DNA of 64,000 nucleotides from Roseateles sp. (GTDB lineage Bacteria > Pseudomonadota > Gammaproteobacteria > Burkholderiales > Burkholderiaceae), in NCBI GenBank assembly GCA_019232985.1, contig JAFAMW010000065.1:21709-85708 (forward strand), in the 5' to 3' direction. Every line of letters starts with the position of its first letter. Positions within the stretch are counted from its first letter, which is position 1. Below, piece by piece: positions 7,813 to 17,180 of this stretch. The notes below the pieces were generated by a model. That model was not told the DNA's origin. It made no database searches and saw only the letters and a program-made list of their open reading frames with translations. Position numbers and translations under genes: made by a program.

Positions 7813-8427
7813 TCAACCGAATTCGGGGGTCCCGCTCAACAGCGCCGCCAGCGCCGCCCCGCGCGGCAGCCCCGCCGCGACATGCAGCTGGTCCGCGAGC
7901 TCGCCGTGCATGACCCAGAAGCCGCGCCCGCGCGCCGCCGATTCGCCGGCGATGCGCTCGGCGAGCGCCGACGGCGGCGCCGCGAGCGGCTGGGGCGGCG
8001 CGAGTCGCGCGATCTCGTCCTCGAAGCGCTCGACCGGCCATTCCTCGAGCATCGCGTCCACGGCAAGGTCGTCGAGGCGCAGCAGCCAGGCGAGCAGGGC
8101 GGCCGCCGCGTCGGCGTCGGCCGGCAGCGCGGCGAGCGGCGCCGCGAGCGTCAGCGGGAAATAGCGGCCGACGCGGTCGCACGAGGGGACGAGCACGCCC
8201 ACCCAAGCCTGCTCGTCGAGCACGCCCGGCGCGAGTACGAAGCGCCAGCTCGGGCCGGCCAGGTATTTGTCGAGCCAGGCCGGGTCGGCGGACTGCCACT
8301 GGGCGATGCCCTCGGCGAGCCAGGCGTCCCAGGCCTCGACGAACTCGGGCGGCAGGCGGCGCTGCGCGAAGTCACCGAGCGCGGGCAGCTTGCCGTACCA
8401 GCCGGCGATCGAATCAGGCGTTAGCAT
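7813..8427 (-). CDS. tagF: T6SS-associated protein TagF (ImpM family)
   Basis: This 204-residue protein has the signature TagF opening (GWYGKLPALGDFAQRRLP) and the internal WRFVLAPGVL and VGRYFPLTL segments. In Pseudomonas, TagF represses T6SS firing post-translationally, opposing the threonine-phosphorylation pathway. That fits the kinases, PppA and FHA protein encoded here. I chose the ATG at 8427 because it starts the conserved region and has GGAG upstream; an in-frame start at 8454 adds nine unconserved residues. It is divergent from the plus-strand gene at 8472, which separates it from tssM. Confidence 0.92.
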   Translation of the reverse strand: MLTPDSIAGWYGKLPALGDFAQRRLPPEFVEAWDAWLAEGIAQWQSADPAWLDKYLAGPSWRFVLAPGVLDEQAWVGVLVPSCDRVGRYFPLTLAAPLAALPADADAAAALLAWLLRLDDLAVDAMLEEWPVERFEDEIARLAPPQPLAAPPSALAERIAGESAARGRGFWVMHGELADQLHVAAGLPRGAALAALLSGTPEFG

Positions 8428-8471
8428 TCCGGCCACTCCATTGCGGCACGCCAACCGGATCGAATCCCGCC

Positions 8472-9542
8472 ATGACCTGCTTCTGCTCCGCGCGCACCGA
8501 GTCGATGATGGCCTCGCTGCGCCTCGTGCCGCCGACGCTGGGCCTCGTGCCGCCGATCTCGGTGAGTCTGATGGCCTCGCTGTCGGCCGCGCTGGGTCTC
8601 AGCGCGTCCCTGAGCGCAAGCCTCGGCGCGAGCGCCGGCGCGAGCCTCGCGGCCTCGGCAAACCTGTCGGCGCTGGCGAGCCTGTCCGCCGCGCTGCAGG
8701 CCGGCCTCGGCATGGGTTTGAGCGCGGCGCTGCACGCGTCGGTCGTGGCCAAGGTGCAGGCGAGCCTGGCCGCCTCGATCAAGGGCTTCAACGCGAACAG
8801 CGGCGCGCTGCTGCCGAACCTGGGCTTGCTCGCCGACCTGCAGCTCGCGCTCGCGCCGCTCGCAGGCCTCGCCGGGCTGATGCTGGGCCTGCAGGCGACG
8901 CTGGGCCTGCAGCTCGGCGCGCCCGGCGCGATCGCGGCGCTGCAGGCGCGCCTCGCCGCGAGCGCGCACCTGAGCGCGAACCTCAACGCGTCGGCGCATC
9001 TGCACCTGTCGGCCACGGCCGCGCTGCTCGCCGCGCTGGGCCTGAAGGCGAACCTCCAGGGCGCGCTCCAGGCCAACGCGATGGCCGCGGCGACCGCGTC
9101 GCTGATGGCCGGCCTGCCGACGCTCGGCAACCTGAACCTGCTGGCGCTCCTCGCCGGCCTGCTGTCGATGCTCGGCGCGATCAAGCTCGCGCTCGGCGTC
9201 GACCTGCGCCTGCCGAATGCGGCCGTCGCGCTGCGCGCGGCGCTTTCGCTGCTGCCGCTGAGCGCGCTCGCGGCGCTCGCCGCGAGCCTCAGCGCGAACG
9301 CCAGCGCGAGCGTTTCGGCGAGCGCGAGCCTGGCGGCCAGCGCGAGCGCCAACGCCGTCGCGGGCCTGAACCTCGCGGGCGTCGCGAGCGCGAACCTGTC
9401 GGCCGTCGCGAGCCTCGCGATGCTGCTCCAGCTCATGGCCCAGGGCGGCCTCGGCCTGCCGGCAGGCAGCTGCGGCCACCCGTGCCCGCTCGCGCTGCTG
9501 CACGGCGTGCCGCCGTTGCCGTCCCTCAAGATCAGCACCTAG
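8472..9542 (+). CDS. Ala/Leu/Ser-rich protein of unknown function inside the T6SS cluster
   Basis: I do not recognise this 356-residue protein. It consists almost entirely of Ala, Leu, Ser and Gly with Asn, in short irregular repeats such as LSASLSASLGAS and SANASASVSASASLAASASA. It has very few charged residues and reads as long amphipathic or hydrophobic helices. Cysteines occur only at the ends (Cys3 and Cys5; a CGHPC near residue 335). Codons end mostly in G or C in this frame, which supports the plus strand over the competing minus frame at 8414-9538. It is the only intact plus-strand gene in the T6SS region, divergent from tagF and convergent with tssM. It could be a membrane-active effector, a filamentous or structural protein, or a membrane scaffold. 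Confidence 0.7.
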   Translation: MTCFCSARTESMMASLRLVPPTLGLVPPISVSLMASLSAALGLSASLSASLGASAGASLAASANLSALASLSAALQAGLGMGLSAALHASVVAKVQASLAASIKGFNANSGALLPNLGLLADLQLALAPLAGLAGLMLGLQATLGLQLGAPGAIAALQARLAASAHLSANLNASAHLHLSATAALLAALGLKANLQGALQANAMAAATASLMAGLPTLGNLNLLALLAGLLSMLGAIKLALGVDLRLPNAAVALRAALSLLPLSALAALAASLSANASASVSASASLAASASANAVAGLNLAGVASANLSAVASLAMLLQLMAQGGLGLPAGSCGHPCPLALLHGVPPLPSLKIST

Positions 9543-9603
9543 GCAGTTGGTCGTCGCGGGCTCCCGGGCCGAGCGCCGGGCCGCCCCAAGCCGGCCCGCA
9601 AGG

Positions 9604-9634
9604 CGATGCGTGGTGCTCAATGCACCGCGCATCG
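9604..9634. terminator. Hairpin between the Ala/Leu-rich gene and tssM
   Basis: A 13-bp stem (cgatgcgtggtgc with gcaccgcgcatcg, one G-T wobble) and a 5-base loop lie in the 155-base gap between the convergent stops at 9542 and 9698. A smaller GC-rich stem is at 9577-9598. There is no T-run. It probably serves both strands as a terminator. Confidence 0.5.
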
Positions 9635-9697
9635 TCGTCCCCTCGGGGGACCGACCAGGCCCACCCGCGTCCAGCGGGGCGGGAATGGGCGAGGGGC

Positions 9698-12600
9698 TCA
9701 CAAGCTTGTTGGGCAGCGGAATTGCTGCAGTTCGCGCATGCGTAGCGGGTTGATCGCGCTGCCCGAAACGAACTCGAGCTTCGCGTGCTTGCCGTCGACC
9801 GTGATGATCACGGTGAAGCGCTCGGGCTGGCTCGAGGGCTGGACCTCGAACTGGTTGATCAGCCGCATCAGCGCCCAGGGACCGTCGAACCCGAGCGGCG
9901 TGCCGCTGCCTTCCGACAGCTTGATCTGCGACGCGACGCGCGGGCTCGGCCACGTGAGCGTCTGCGCCGCTGTGTTGCCGGCCGTGAACTTGAAGGCCTG
10001 GCCGTCCATGTCCAGCGTCAGGTCCTTCATGCCGTCGCTCATCTCGACGACCCGCACGTCGACCTTGAAGCCCGGCTGTTTGCCGCCCGCGCGGAAGAAC
10101 GCGTCCTTGATGCGCGCGGCGCGCTCGAAGTCGGCGAGCGCCGCGCCGCCGGGCGGCTTGCTGCCGTCGGGCAGCGGCCGGTAGGCCCAGGGCGACACGC
10201 CGGTGTCGACGAGCGCGGCGAGGTTGCGCTGGTAGAAGTCGTCGAGCAGGCCGCCGACGCCGAACAGCTGGCCGAAGTCGTCGGGCAGCACGTCGGCGCG
10301 CGCGCCCTGCGCGAACGGGAAGCGGCCCGCGACCGCGCGGTTGCAGAAGTCGGTGACCGGCTTGAGCTGGTCCGACAGGCCGGCGCGCTCGGCCGTGCGG
10401 CCCTGGCCCGCGCTTGCGCCGAGCAGGCTGCCGAGCATGGACTTGATCGGCTCGGGCTGCATCGCCGCGGCAGCCGCCGCGGCCGCGCCGCCGGCCGGCG
10501 GGGGCGGCGGCGCGCTCTTGCTCTTCTGCGCCGCGTCGATCGCCGAGAGCTGCACGAACAGGTCGTTGAACTGCTTGAGCACGTCGTCGATCGGCGCGGG
10601 CTGGCCCGCCGTCAGGCGGTGGATCGCCGCGAAATGGTCGTCGACCATGGCCTCGAGCAGCGGCTGGCCGGCGTCGCCGGCGGCCGCGGCGGGCTGGCTG
10701 CCGACGAGTGCGGCGAGGTCCGACTTGGCCTTGCTGATCTGCGGGTTGATCCTGATGCTCGGGCCCTTCTTCGCGGCGAGCTCCTGCGCGGTCGGCACGA
10801 GCGTGGTCTCGCGCGAGACCGCGCGCAGGTAGGCGGCGAGCGGCGAATCGGGCGCCGCGAGCACGCGCGCGACCTCCATGCTGCGCCCGATGTCGGTCAG
10901 CTTGACGAGGCGCACGTCGGCCAGGTAGTCGTCCCAGACCTTGATGTACTCCTGCAGGTAAAGGCGGCGCACGCGCTGTTCGATCTCGGGGTCGACGGCG
11001 AAGCCGTTGCCCACGGCCTTGGCCGCGTCGGCCGCCGTGCGCGGCGGCGGCGGCGTGCCGAGCACCCATTCCTGCTCGTCGGCGAGCTGCGAGATCACCT
11101 TGCCCATCGCGCCCTTGAAGGCCTTGAAGTAGGCGTCGCGCGTGAACAGCCCCGGGATGCCGCGCGACAGCGGCTGGCCGCTCGCGCGCTCGAACGCGAG
11201 CGCGGCGTTCGGGCCGCCGGCCGCGGCGACCGAGAACTCGGGGTAGTCGGCGCCGACGTTCGCGCGCTTGAGGCGGCTGAACACGCGGTACTCGAGCGGG
11301 TAGGCGACGAGCATGTCGCGGACCTGCGCGACGAGCGCCTTGTCCATGGTCGCGATCGCCTGCGGCGCGCCGGTCGACAACGCGTTGTCGAGGTGGGCCG
11401 TGAGGTTCGCGCGCTGCTCGGCCGTCAGCGTGCTCGCGAGGTTCTGGTCCCAGTCGAGGCTGACGAAGTTCTTCAGCGCCTCGGGATCGTAGTGCTCGGG
11501 CGTGTAGAGCATCAGGTAGCTCTTCAGCGACTCGTAGGCGAGCTCGAGGTTGTTGCGGTCGACCGCGCGCAGGCGCTCCTCGAGCCGGCGCGCGACGCGC
11601 GGCAGCAGCGCGTGGTCGAGCAGGTGGTGGTAGCCGATCTGCATGCCGCCGTCGAGGTAGTCGCCCTGGTACAGGCCGAGGCGGTTCAGCAGCGGCGGCG
11701 CGTCGACGTCGAAGCCCTCGGGCTGCGGCACCGCGTAGACCTTGTCGAGCACCTGGGGCAGCGCCGTCACGTCGGCGTTGGTCGCCGGCGGCAGGCCGTC
11801 GACGGCGGCCTTCGCGTCGGGCACGCGCGCGGCGACGCTCTCGATATAGGCCTTGTTGCGCCCGTAGGAGACGGCCCAGCCCGCAAGCAGGCCGAGCGAC
11901 ACGAGCGCGACGGCCGCAAGCGCGAGGCGCCGGCCGAGCCGGCGGCGCGCCTCGACCTGCTTGTTCGCGCCGGCGAGGTGCGCCTCGGCGAACACGACCT
12001 CGCGCAGCAGGCGCGACAGGAAGAAGCTCTTGCCCTTGGTCGTCGCGAGCGCGCCGACCTTGGCGTCGACGCCGAAGGTGCGCGACAGCGTGCCGAGCAC
12101 GCGGTCGATCGGCGTGCCCTCCTGCGTGCCGCTCGTGAAGTAGACGCCGCGCAGCAGCGGGCGCTGCTCGAGCGCGCCGCCGCCCTCGAAGACCTGCTCG
12201 AGGAAGCCGCCGAGCAGGCCCTTGAAGCCGCCGAACTGCTGCGGGAAGCTGAAGATCGCCGCGCGCTTGGGCACGTCGAGCTCGCGCTCGAGGCCGTCGA
12301 GCAGGCGATCCCGCAGGCGCTTCTCGAGCGCCGCGAACTCGCTCGGGAACTCCTGCAGCGCCGCGTCCTGGCCGCGCGGGTCGTAGGGGAGGGTGAAGCC
12401 CCAGACCTGGTCGCGCTCTTCCTTGCCCAGGTCGCCGAAGGTCTCGGTGAAGCCTGCGAGCAGGTCGCACTTGGTGACCATCACGTAGATCGGCGGGCGC
12501 ACGCCGAGCCGCTCGTGCAGCTCCTGGATGCGCGCGCGCAGGCGCTGCGCGTGGTCCTTGCGGTCGGCCGGGCTTTGCTGGAGCAGGTCCTGGACGTTGA

Positions 12601-13270
12601 CGGTCAAGAGCACGCCGTTGATCGGCTGGCGCGGCCGCGACTTGCGCAGCAGCTGCAGAAAGGTCTGCCAGGCCTTCGCGTCGGTGCTCTCGTCGGACTG
12701 CTGCAGGGTGTAGCGGCCCGCGGTGTCGATCAGCACGGCCTCGTCGGTGAACCACCAGTCGCAGTTGCGCGTGCCGCCGACGCCCTTGATCGGGCTCTGG
12801 CCCATCTTGCCCGCGAGCGGGAAGGTCAGGCCCGCGTTCATCAGCGCCGTGGTCTTGCCCGAGCCCGGCGCGCCGATGAACATATACCAGGGCAGTTCGT
12901 AGAGCAGCGCGCTGCGCCGGAAGAAGCCGCCACGGCCGCTCTTTTTGGCGCTGTCCTGCAGTGTCGCGAGCGCCTCGGCGAAGCGCTGGTCGAGCAGCTG
13001 GGCCTCGCGGTCGGACGCCGAGGCGCTCTTCATGCCCTGGACGAGCGCCGCGTTCGTGCGGCGGCGGCGCCACGCGCGCAGCGCGGCGATCAGCACGACG
13101 AGCACGAGCAGGCCGACGATCGTCATCGCGCGCGAGAGGATCGAATCGAACGGGTGGTGCTCGCCGAACGCGAGCAGCGGCCCGACCCACCAGATCAGCG
13201 CGGCGAGCAGCAGCAGGCCGTAGATCGTCAGCGCGAGCGGCGCGAACAGGATGGCAAAGACTTTCTTCAT
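9698..13270 (-). CDS. tssM: T6SS membrane complex subunit TssM (IcmF family)
   Basis: This 1,190-residue inner-membrane protein forms the trans-envelope complex with TssL. Two N-terminal spans (about residues 5-30 and 48-68) precede a cytoplasmic NTPase-like domain with Walker A GAPGSGKTT (residues 133-141) and VLIDTAGRY. A third span lies near residue 440 (LALAAVALVSLGLLAGWAV), followed by the long periplasmic domain with IcmF-related and C-terminal DUF1215-like parts. Length and order are normal for the family. The start overlaps the tssL stop by 4 bases (ATGA). The Walker A motif is intact, so it may bind nucleotide. Confidence 0.96.
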   Translation of the reverse strand: MKKVFAILFAPLALTIYGLLLLAALIWWVGPLLAFGEHHPFDSILSRAMTIVGLLVLVVLIAALRAWRRRRTNAALVQGMKSASASDREAQLLDQRFAEALATLQDSAKKSGRGGFFRRSALLYELPWYMFIGAPGSGKTTALMNAGLTFPLAGKMGQSPIKGVGGTRNCDWWFTDEAVLIDTAGRYTLQQSDESTDAKAWQTFLQLLRKSRPRQPINGVLLTVNVQDLLQQSPADRKDHAQRLRARIQELHERLGVRPPIYVMVTKCDLLAGFTETFGDLGKEERDQVWGFTLPYDPRGQDAALQEFPSEFAALEKRLRDRLLDGLERELDVPKRAAIFSFPQQFGGFKGLLGGFLEQVFEGGGALEQRPLLRGVYFTSGTQEGTPIDRVLGTLSRTFGVDAKVGALATTKGKSFFLSRLLREVVFAEAHLAGANKQVEARRRLGRRLALAAVALVSLGLLAGWAVSYGRNKAYIESVAARVPDAKAAVDGLPPATNADVTALPQVLDKVYAVPQPEGFDVDAPPLLNRLGLYQGDYLDGGMQIGYHHLLDHALLPRVARRLEERLRAVDRNNLELAYESLKSYLMLYTPEHYDPEALKNFVSLDWDQNLASTLTAEQRANLTAHLDNALSTGAPQAIATMDKALVAQVRDMLVAYPLEYRVFSRLKRANVGADYPEFSVAAAGGPNAALAFERASGQPLSRGIPGLFTRDAYFKAFKGAMGKVISQLADEQEWVLGTPPPPRTAADAAKAVGNGFAVDPEIEQRVRRLYLQEYIKVWDDYLADVRLVKLTDIGRSMEVARVLAAPDSPLAAYLRAVSRETTLVPTAQELAAKKGPSIRINPQISKAKSDLAALVGSQPAAAAGDAGQPLLEAMVDDHFAAIHRLTAGQPAPIDDVLKQFNDLFVQLSAIDAAQKSKSAPPPPPAGGAAAAAAAAMQPEPIKSMLGSLLGASAGQGRTAERAGLSDQLKPVTDFCNRAVAGRFPFAQGARADVLPDDFGQLFGVGGLLDDFYQRNLAALVDTGVSPWAYRPLPDGSKPPGGAALADFERAARIKDAFFRAGGKQPGFKVDVRVVEMSDGMKDLTLDMDGQAFKFTAGNTAAQTLTWPSPRVASQIKLSEGSGTPLGFDGPWALMRLINQFEVQPSSQPERFTVIITVDGKHAKLEFVSGSAINPLRMRELQQFRCPTSL

Positions 13271-14643
13271 TTGGCGCTTTCCTTGCCGGCTTGCAGCAGC
13301 AGCGTCAGCTCGACGCGCCGGTTCCTGGCGCGGCCCGCGGGCGTGTCGTTGGCGGTGACCGGCTCGGCGTCGGCGCGGCCCTCGGCCTTGAGGACCTTGG
13401 GGTCGAGCAGCTTCGCGAGCTCGTCCCGGACGGCGTCGGCGCGCGCCTGCGACAGGTGCCAGTTGCTCGGGTACTGGAGCGTGCGGATCGGCTGGTTGTC
13501 GGTGTGGCCGGTGATCAGCACCGTGCCGCCCGGGTTCGCGATCAGCGGCTTCATCGCCTCGCCGATATGCGGCAGCAGCGTGCGCACTGCCGGCGCGATC
13601 ACGGCGCTGCCGGGCTCGAAGAAGCCGTCGCCCTTGATGATCACGATCGAGCGGTCGGCGAGGTCGCTGACCTGCACGAGGCCCGCGGCGATCTCGGGCT
13701 GGAGCAGCTGCGCGAGGCGCGGCTGCGGCGCCGGCGGCGTCGGCGCGGCCATCTGCGCCTTCTTCGCGTCGAACGCGGCGAGCTGGCCGAACACCGGCGC
13801 GGCCGTGCCCGCGAGCGAGAGGCGCAGCACCATGAACACGATCGCGAGCAGCACGGCGGCGAGCGTCGCGATGACCCAGACGGGAATGCCGTCGCGCAGG
13901 CGCGGGCCTTGCGCGGCCTCGCCCTGCCAGCGCGGCGACAGCGCCTTGTCGGGCGTGTCGCGCTGCTGCTTGAGCAGCTGGGCGAGGCGCGTGCGCACGC
14001 TGTCGAGCTGGGCGCGGCCGTTGTCGATCACGCGGTAGCGCCCCTCGAAGCCGAACGCGAGCACGACGTAGAGCAGCTCGAGCAGGTTGCGGTTCGCCGC
14101 GACGTTCTCGGCGAGCTTGCTCATCAGCTGGAAGACCTTCTCGCCGCCCCAGGTCTCGTTGTGGAACATCACGAGCAGGCTTTGCGCGCTCCACGCGCCC
14201 GAGCCGCCCCAGGGCGTGCTCGCGGCCGACTCGTCGATGAAGGTGCACAGGATGTAGCGCGCCGCGACGACCTGCTCGTTCGGCAGGCTCTGGTGGCGCG
14301 CCTGCGCCTCGAACTTGCGCACGCCGTCGGCGAGCGCGTCCTTGAGGCCGGCCGGGTTCGCGTGCCGCGCGGTCGCGCGCAGGCGCACGGCCGCCGCGAG
14401 CAGCGGCTGCGCGGCGGCGACGAGCGGGTTGATGCTAGCGCCCATCAGCGCGTCGAGCGCGAGCGGCGCGGTGCCGCCGGCGAGCTGGGCGGGGTTGGCC
14501 GGCGGCGGCTGCTGCGGCTGGCCCTGCGGGCCACCGGGCGGCGGCGCGTCGGGCCGCGGCTGGCCACGGCCGGCGCTCGGCTTGATCACGGTGCGATCGT
14601 TGCCGAAGGCGGCGAACGGGTCGCGGGTGGAATCGTCACTCAT
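13267..14643 (-). CDS. tssL: TssL (DotU family) with fused OmpA peptidoglycan-binding domain
   Basis: This 458-residue protein has a Pro-rich N-terminus bearing RTVIKP (Thr18), the DotU/TssL cytoplasmic domain (about residues 60-245, with CTFIDESAASTPWG and LELLYVVLAFGFEGRYR) and a single span (about 262-282). The periplasmic OmpA-like domain (about 320-455) shows TGHTDNQPI and RARNRRVEL. It anchors the membrane complex to peptidoglycan, a job done by separate TagL proteins in some systems. The TVI motif resembles those in the kinases and FHA protein, so Thr18 may be a phosphorylation or FHA docking site. It sits between tssK and tssM. Confidence 0.95.
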   Translation of the reverse strand: MSDDSTRDPFAAFGNDRTVIKPSAGRGQPRPDAPPPGGPQGQPQQPPPANPAQLAGGTAPLALDALMGASINPLVAAAQPLLAAAVRLRATARHANPAGLKDALADGVRKFEAQARHQSLPNEQVVAARYILCTFIDESAASTPWGGSGAWSAQSLLVMFHNETWGGEKVFQLMSKLAENVAANRNLLELLYVVLAFGFEGRYRVIDNGRAQLDSVRTRLAQLLKQQRDTPDKALSPRWQGEAAQGPRLRDGIPVWVIATLAAVLLAIVFMVLRLSLAGTAAPVFGQLAAFDAKKAQMAAPTPPAPQPRLAQLLQPEIAAGLVQVSDLADRSIVIIKGDGFFEPGSAVIAPAVRTLLPHIGEAMKPLIANPGGTVLITGHTDNQPIRTLQYPSNWHLSQARADAVRDELAKLLDPKVLKAEGRADAEPVTANDTPAGRARNRRVELTLLLQAGKESAK

Positions 14644-14682
14644 GTCGATGTTCCATGTCAGAGGACTGATCGCGCGCGGGCC

Positions 14683-16017
14683 TTAGCGCACGGCCCAGAA
14701 CTCGAGCTCGAGCCCGGGGAAATCGCCGGCGATATGCATGGCCAGGCCGCCCGAGCTCTCGAGCTGCTTCCACATCTCGTTGCCGCGCGTCTCGAGCTCG
14801 AAATAGTTGTAGCCCGCGTGGTAGGGGATCTGGCGCGGCGCGACCGGCAGCGGCCGCAGCGGCACGCCGGGCAGCTGCAGGTTGACGAGGTCGCGGATCT
14901 TCTCGACCGTGCCGATCTTGACCTGGGTCGGGAAGCGCGCGCGCAGCGCGTCGCCGGGCAGCTGGGCCGCGACGGCGAGCACGAACTGCGCGCTGCGCTG
15001 CAGCTCGATGTCGGGGATGATCGCGACGCGCACGCCGTATTTGCGGTCCTGCAGCTCGATCGGGATCGCGGTCTGCTCCATGACCATCGACAGCGACTGG
15101 CGCAGGTCGTCCATCAGCGGCGCGTAGCAGCGCGACAGCTTGTCGTGGTCGTAGGCGGGCAGGTCGGCCGGGCGGCGGCGGTCGCGGAAGGTCGAGAGCT
15201 CGCCGGCCAGCGAGACGGCGCCGAAGTACAGGTCCCTGGGGTGCAGCAGCGAGGTCTGGCGCCATTGCGCGACGAGCGGCTCCCAGCGATTGATGGTCTC
15301 GAGCAGCAGGAAGTCGGCGATCTCGCCGACCCCCGAGCGGCCCGGCTGCGCGAGGCGCGCGGCGAGCGCCTCGCCGCGCTGGTGCAGCAGGCCGTGCAGC
15401 TCGCGCATGTGCGAGGCGAGCAGCTCGTTGCCCGCGGTGTCCAGCATCGGCGGGATGTAGGTGGTGTCGAGCACGAGCTTGTTGTCGGCGCGGCGCTCGA
15501 CGATCTTGCACAGGCCCAGCGTCGCGTAGCCCTCGACCGCGTCGCGCGCGAGCATGATGCGCAGGTTCATGCGCCCGACCTGCAGCGGCGCGACGCGCTG
15601 GCCCGTCACGTTGGAGTCGATCACGTCGACTTCGGCGGCCTTGTAGCGCGGCGGCATGCTGTTCGCGTCGCCCTCGGCGTCGGTCTCGGCGACGCCGGCG
15701 CGCGGCAGTGCGAGCGCGAGCACGACGAGCTCGTCGCGCGTGTCGGGCGGCACGTCGAGCGCGGCCGGCGCCGCGTCGACGCCGGGCAGGTCGAACGCGA
15801 GCCCGTCGGGCAGCACCCCGCTGCCCTGCGTGAGCGCGAGCTTGCCGAGGTTCAGCGCGGCGCTGTCGAGGGCCAGCGTGAGCCAGCCCCAGCCGTAGCC
15901 GGCCGTCGCGGCGAAGCGCGCGGCGGCCTGCGCGGCGACGAAGCGGTCGTGCTGCTGGAAGTGCTGGGGCTGGAGGAACATGCCCTCCGTCCAGATGACT
16001 TTGTTGGTCCAGGTCAT
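14683..16017 (-). CDS. tssK: T6SS baseplate subunit TssK
   Basis: This 444-residue baseplate protein links the TssEFG wedge to the membrane complex. The N-terminus (KVIWTEGMFLQPQHFQQHDR) is the family hallmark, and later segments such as LHPRDLYFGAVSLAGEL and YHAGYNYFEL are typical. The length is normal. The start at 16017 overlaps the PAAR-like gene's stop by 4 bases; the longer open frame upstream is a shadow of that gene. Confidence 0.96.
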   Translation of the reverse strand: MTWTNKVIWTEGMFLQPQHFQQHDRFVAAQAAARFAATAGYGWGWLTLALDSAALNLGKLALTQGSGVLPDGLAFDLPGVDAAPAALDVPPDTRDELVVLALALPRAGVAETDAEGDANSMPPRYKAAEVDVIDSNVTGQRVAPLQVGRMNLRIMLARDAVEGYATLGLCKIVERRADNKLVLDTTYIPPMLDTAGNELLASHMRELHGLLHQRGEALAARLAQPGRSGVGEIADFLLLETINRWEPLVAQWRQTSLLHPRDLYFGAVSLAGELSTFRDRRRPADLPAYDHDKLSRCYAPLMDDLRQSLSMVMEQTAIPIELQDRKYGVRVAIIPDIELQRSAQFVLAVAAQLPGDALRARFPTQVKIGTVEKIRDLVNLQLPGVPLRPLPVAPRQIPYHAGYNYFELETRGNEMWKQLESSGGLAMHIAGDFPGLELEFWAVR

Positions 16018-16400
16018 GGGATCTCGTGGGTGAATTGGCCCGGGGTGGTGAAGCTGATCTGGCCCGCCCAGGCGCACAGCAGCTTGCAGGTGTTGTCGAG
16101 CGCGGGGAAGTTCGTGATCAGCACGGTCGGCGCGCCGGGTATCCAGGGCGCGGGCAGCACCGGCACGCAAGGCATCGGCGTGAGCACGCCGAGCGCGGCG
16201 GCCGTCGCGGCGGCGACCTGCGGGTTCGCCGGCGACTTGCACATGCCGAACGGCGGCACGTTCATGATCGGCGCGTGGTCCATGATCGTGCCGGCCTGCA
16301 TATTGCTGGTCATCACGGGCCGCGGCGTCGCGACGAAGCTCGACGGCGCCAGGCCCATCGTGCATTGCATCATCGCGCCGGTGCAGACTTGCTGGGGCAT
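16014..16400 (-). CDS. PAAR-like protein (DUF4280 family)
   Basis: This 128-residue protein has the DUF4280 layout: an early cysteine pair (VCTGAMMQCTMG), a Gly/Met-rich middle with GTIMDHAPIMN, IxPFGMCKSPANP and CVPV, and a late NTCKLLCAWAG. Members are thought to cap the VgrG spike like PAAR proteins and carry or recruit effectors. No effector domain is fused here. It sits between pppA and tssK and is translationally coupled to tssK. Confidence 0.88.
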   Translation of the reverse strand: MPQQVCTGAMMQCTMGLAPSSFVATPRPVMTSNMQAGTIMDHAPIMNVPPFGMCKSPANPQVAAATAAALGVLTPMPCVPVLPAPWIPGAPTVLITNFPALDNTCKLLCAWAGQISFTTPGQFTHEIP

Positions 16401-16412
16401 CTCAGTTTCCCC

Positions 16413-17180
16413 TCATGGCTTGCCGAACCAGACGCTGATCGCGCTGAAGTTGTCGTGGTTGGGCTTGTGCTGGGCGGCCGCGTTCCTGAGCACGAGCGCC
16501 TCGAGCGCGGAGAGCCAGGACTGCGGGTCGGGCGCGCGCACGAGGCTCGTGCACATCTCGACCTCGTTCACGTATTCCCAGAGCCCGTCGGTGCACAGCA
16601 GGAACACGTCGCCGGCCTGGAGCCGCCACGGCTTCGCGGCGGCGGTGATGTGGAGATGTTCGGGGGCGCTGCCGAGCGCCGACAGCAGCTCGCTGCGGCG
16701 CGGGTGCGTGCGCAGCTGGTCGTCGCCGAGCAGGCCCGCATCGACGAGGCTTTGCACGAGGCTGTGGTCGCGCGTGTGCGCGAGCATCTGGCCGTCGCGG
16801 AACAGGTACAGGCGCGAGTCGCCGGCGTGGCCCCAGAGCGCCTGGCCGGCGGCGAGGTCGATGAACAGCGCGACGGCCGTCGTGTGCATGTTCGCCTGGC
16901 CGGGCGCGTCGGCGCGGTGGCGGATCACGCTCGCGTTGGTGTCGAGCAGCAGGTCTTGGACCTCGTCGGGGCGCGTGAGCGGCGCCGCGCTGAACTGCTC
17001 GATCAGGTGCTGCACGGCGAGCTTGGACGCGACGTCGCCGCCGCCGTGGCCGCCCGCGCCGTCGGCCACCACGCAGCACAGGTGGCTGTCGGAGTGCCAG
17101 TGGCCGCAGGCGTCCTCGTTGTAGTCGCGCCCGCCGGGCCGCGACAGGATCGCCAGTTCGACTGCCAGTTGCGTCTCCAT
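16413..17180 (-). CDS. pppA: PP2C-family Ser/Thr phosphatase PppA
   Basis: This 255-residue phosphatase shows the PP2C metal-binding and catalytic motifs: GGRDYNEDACG, VVADGAGGHGGGD, GHAGDSRLYL, TRDHS, CTDGLWEYV and the final DNFSAISV. In other T6SSs PppA removes phosphate from the FHA protein placed there by PpkA and so switches off assembly. It is coupled to the upstream FHA gene by a one-base overlap (TGATG), which keeps the antagonists in step. The start at 17180 puts the conserved part at residue 18. Confidence 0.94.
   Translation of the reverse strand: METQLAVELAILSRPGGRDYNEDACGHWHSDSHLCCVVADGAGGHGGGDVASKLAVQHLIEQFSAAPLTRPDEVQDLLLDTNASVIRHRADAPGQANMHTTAVALFIDLAAGQALWGHAGDSRLYLFRDGQMLAHTRDHSLVQSLVDAGLLGDDQLRTHPRRSELLSALGSAPEHLHITAAAKPWRLQAGDVFLLCTDGLWEYVNEVEMCTSLVRAPDPQSWLSALEALVLRNAAAQHKPNHDNFSAISVWFGKP

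Noticed and set aside
8414..9538. Minus-strand frame of 374 codons opposite the Ala/Leu/Ser-rich gene
   Set aside because: The plus-strand frame has better G/C-ending codons and a coherent low-charge composition. The minus frame is Ser/Arg/Ala-rich with no domain. I am less certain here than elsewhere.
9785..14038. Plus-strand frame of about 1,400 codons opposite tssM and tssL
   Set aside because: It lies antisense to clearly recognisable T6SS genes, and its composition is the usual Arg/Val/Glu-rich shadow pattern.
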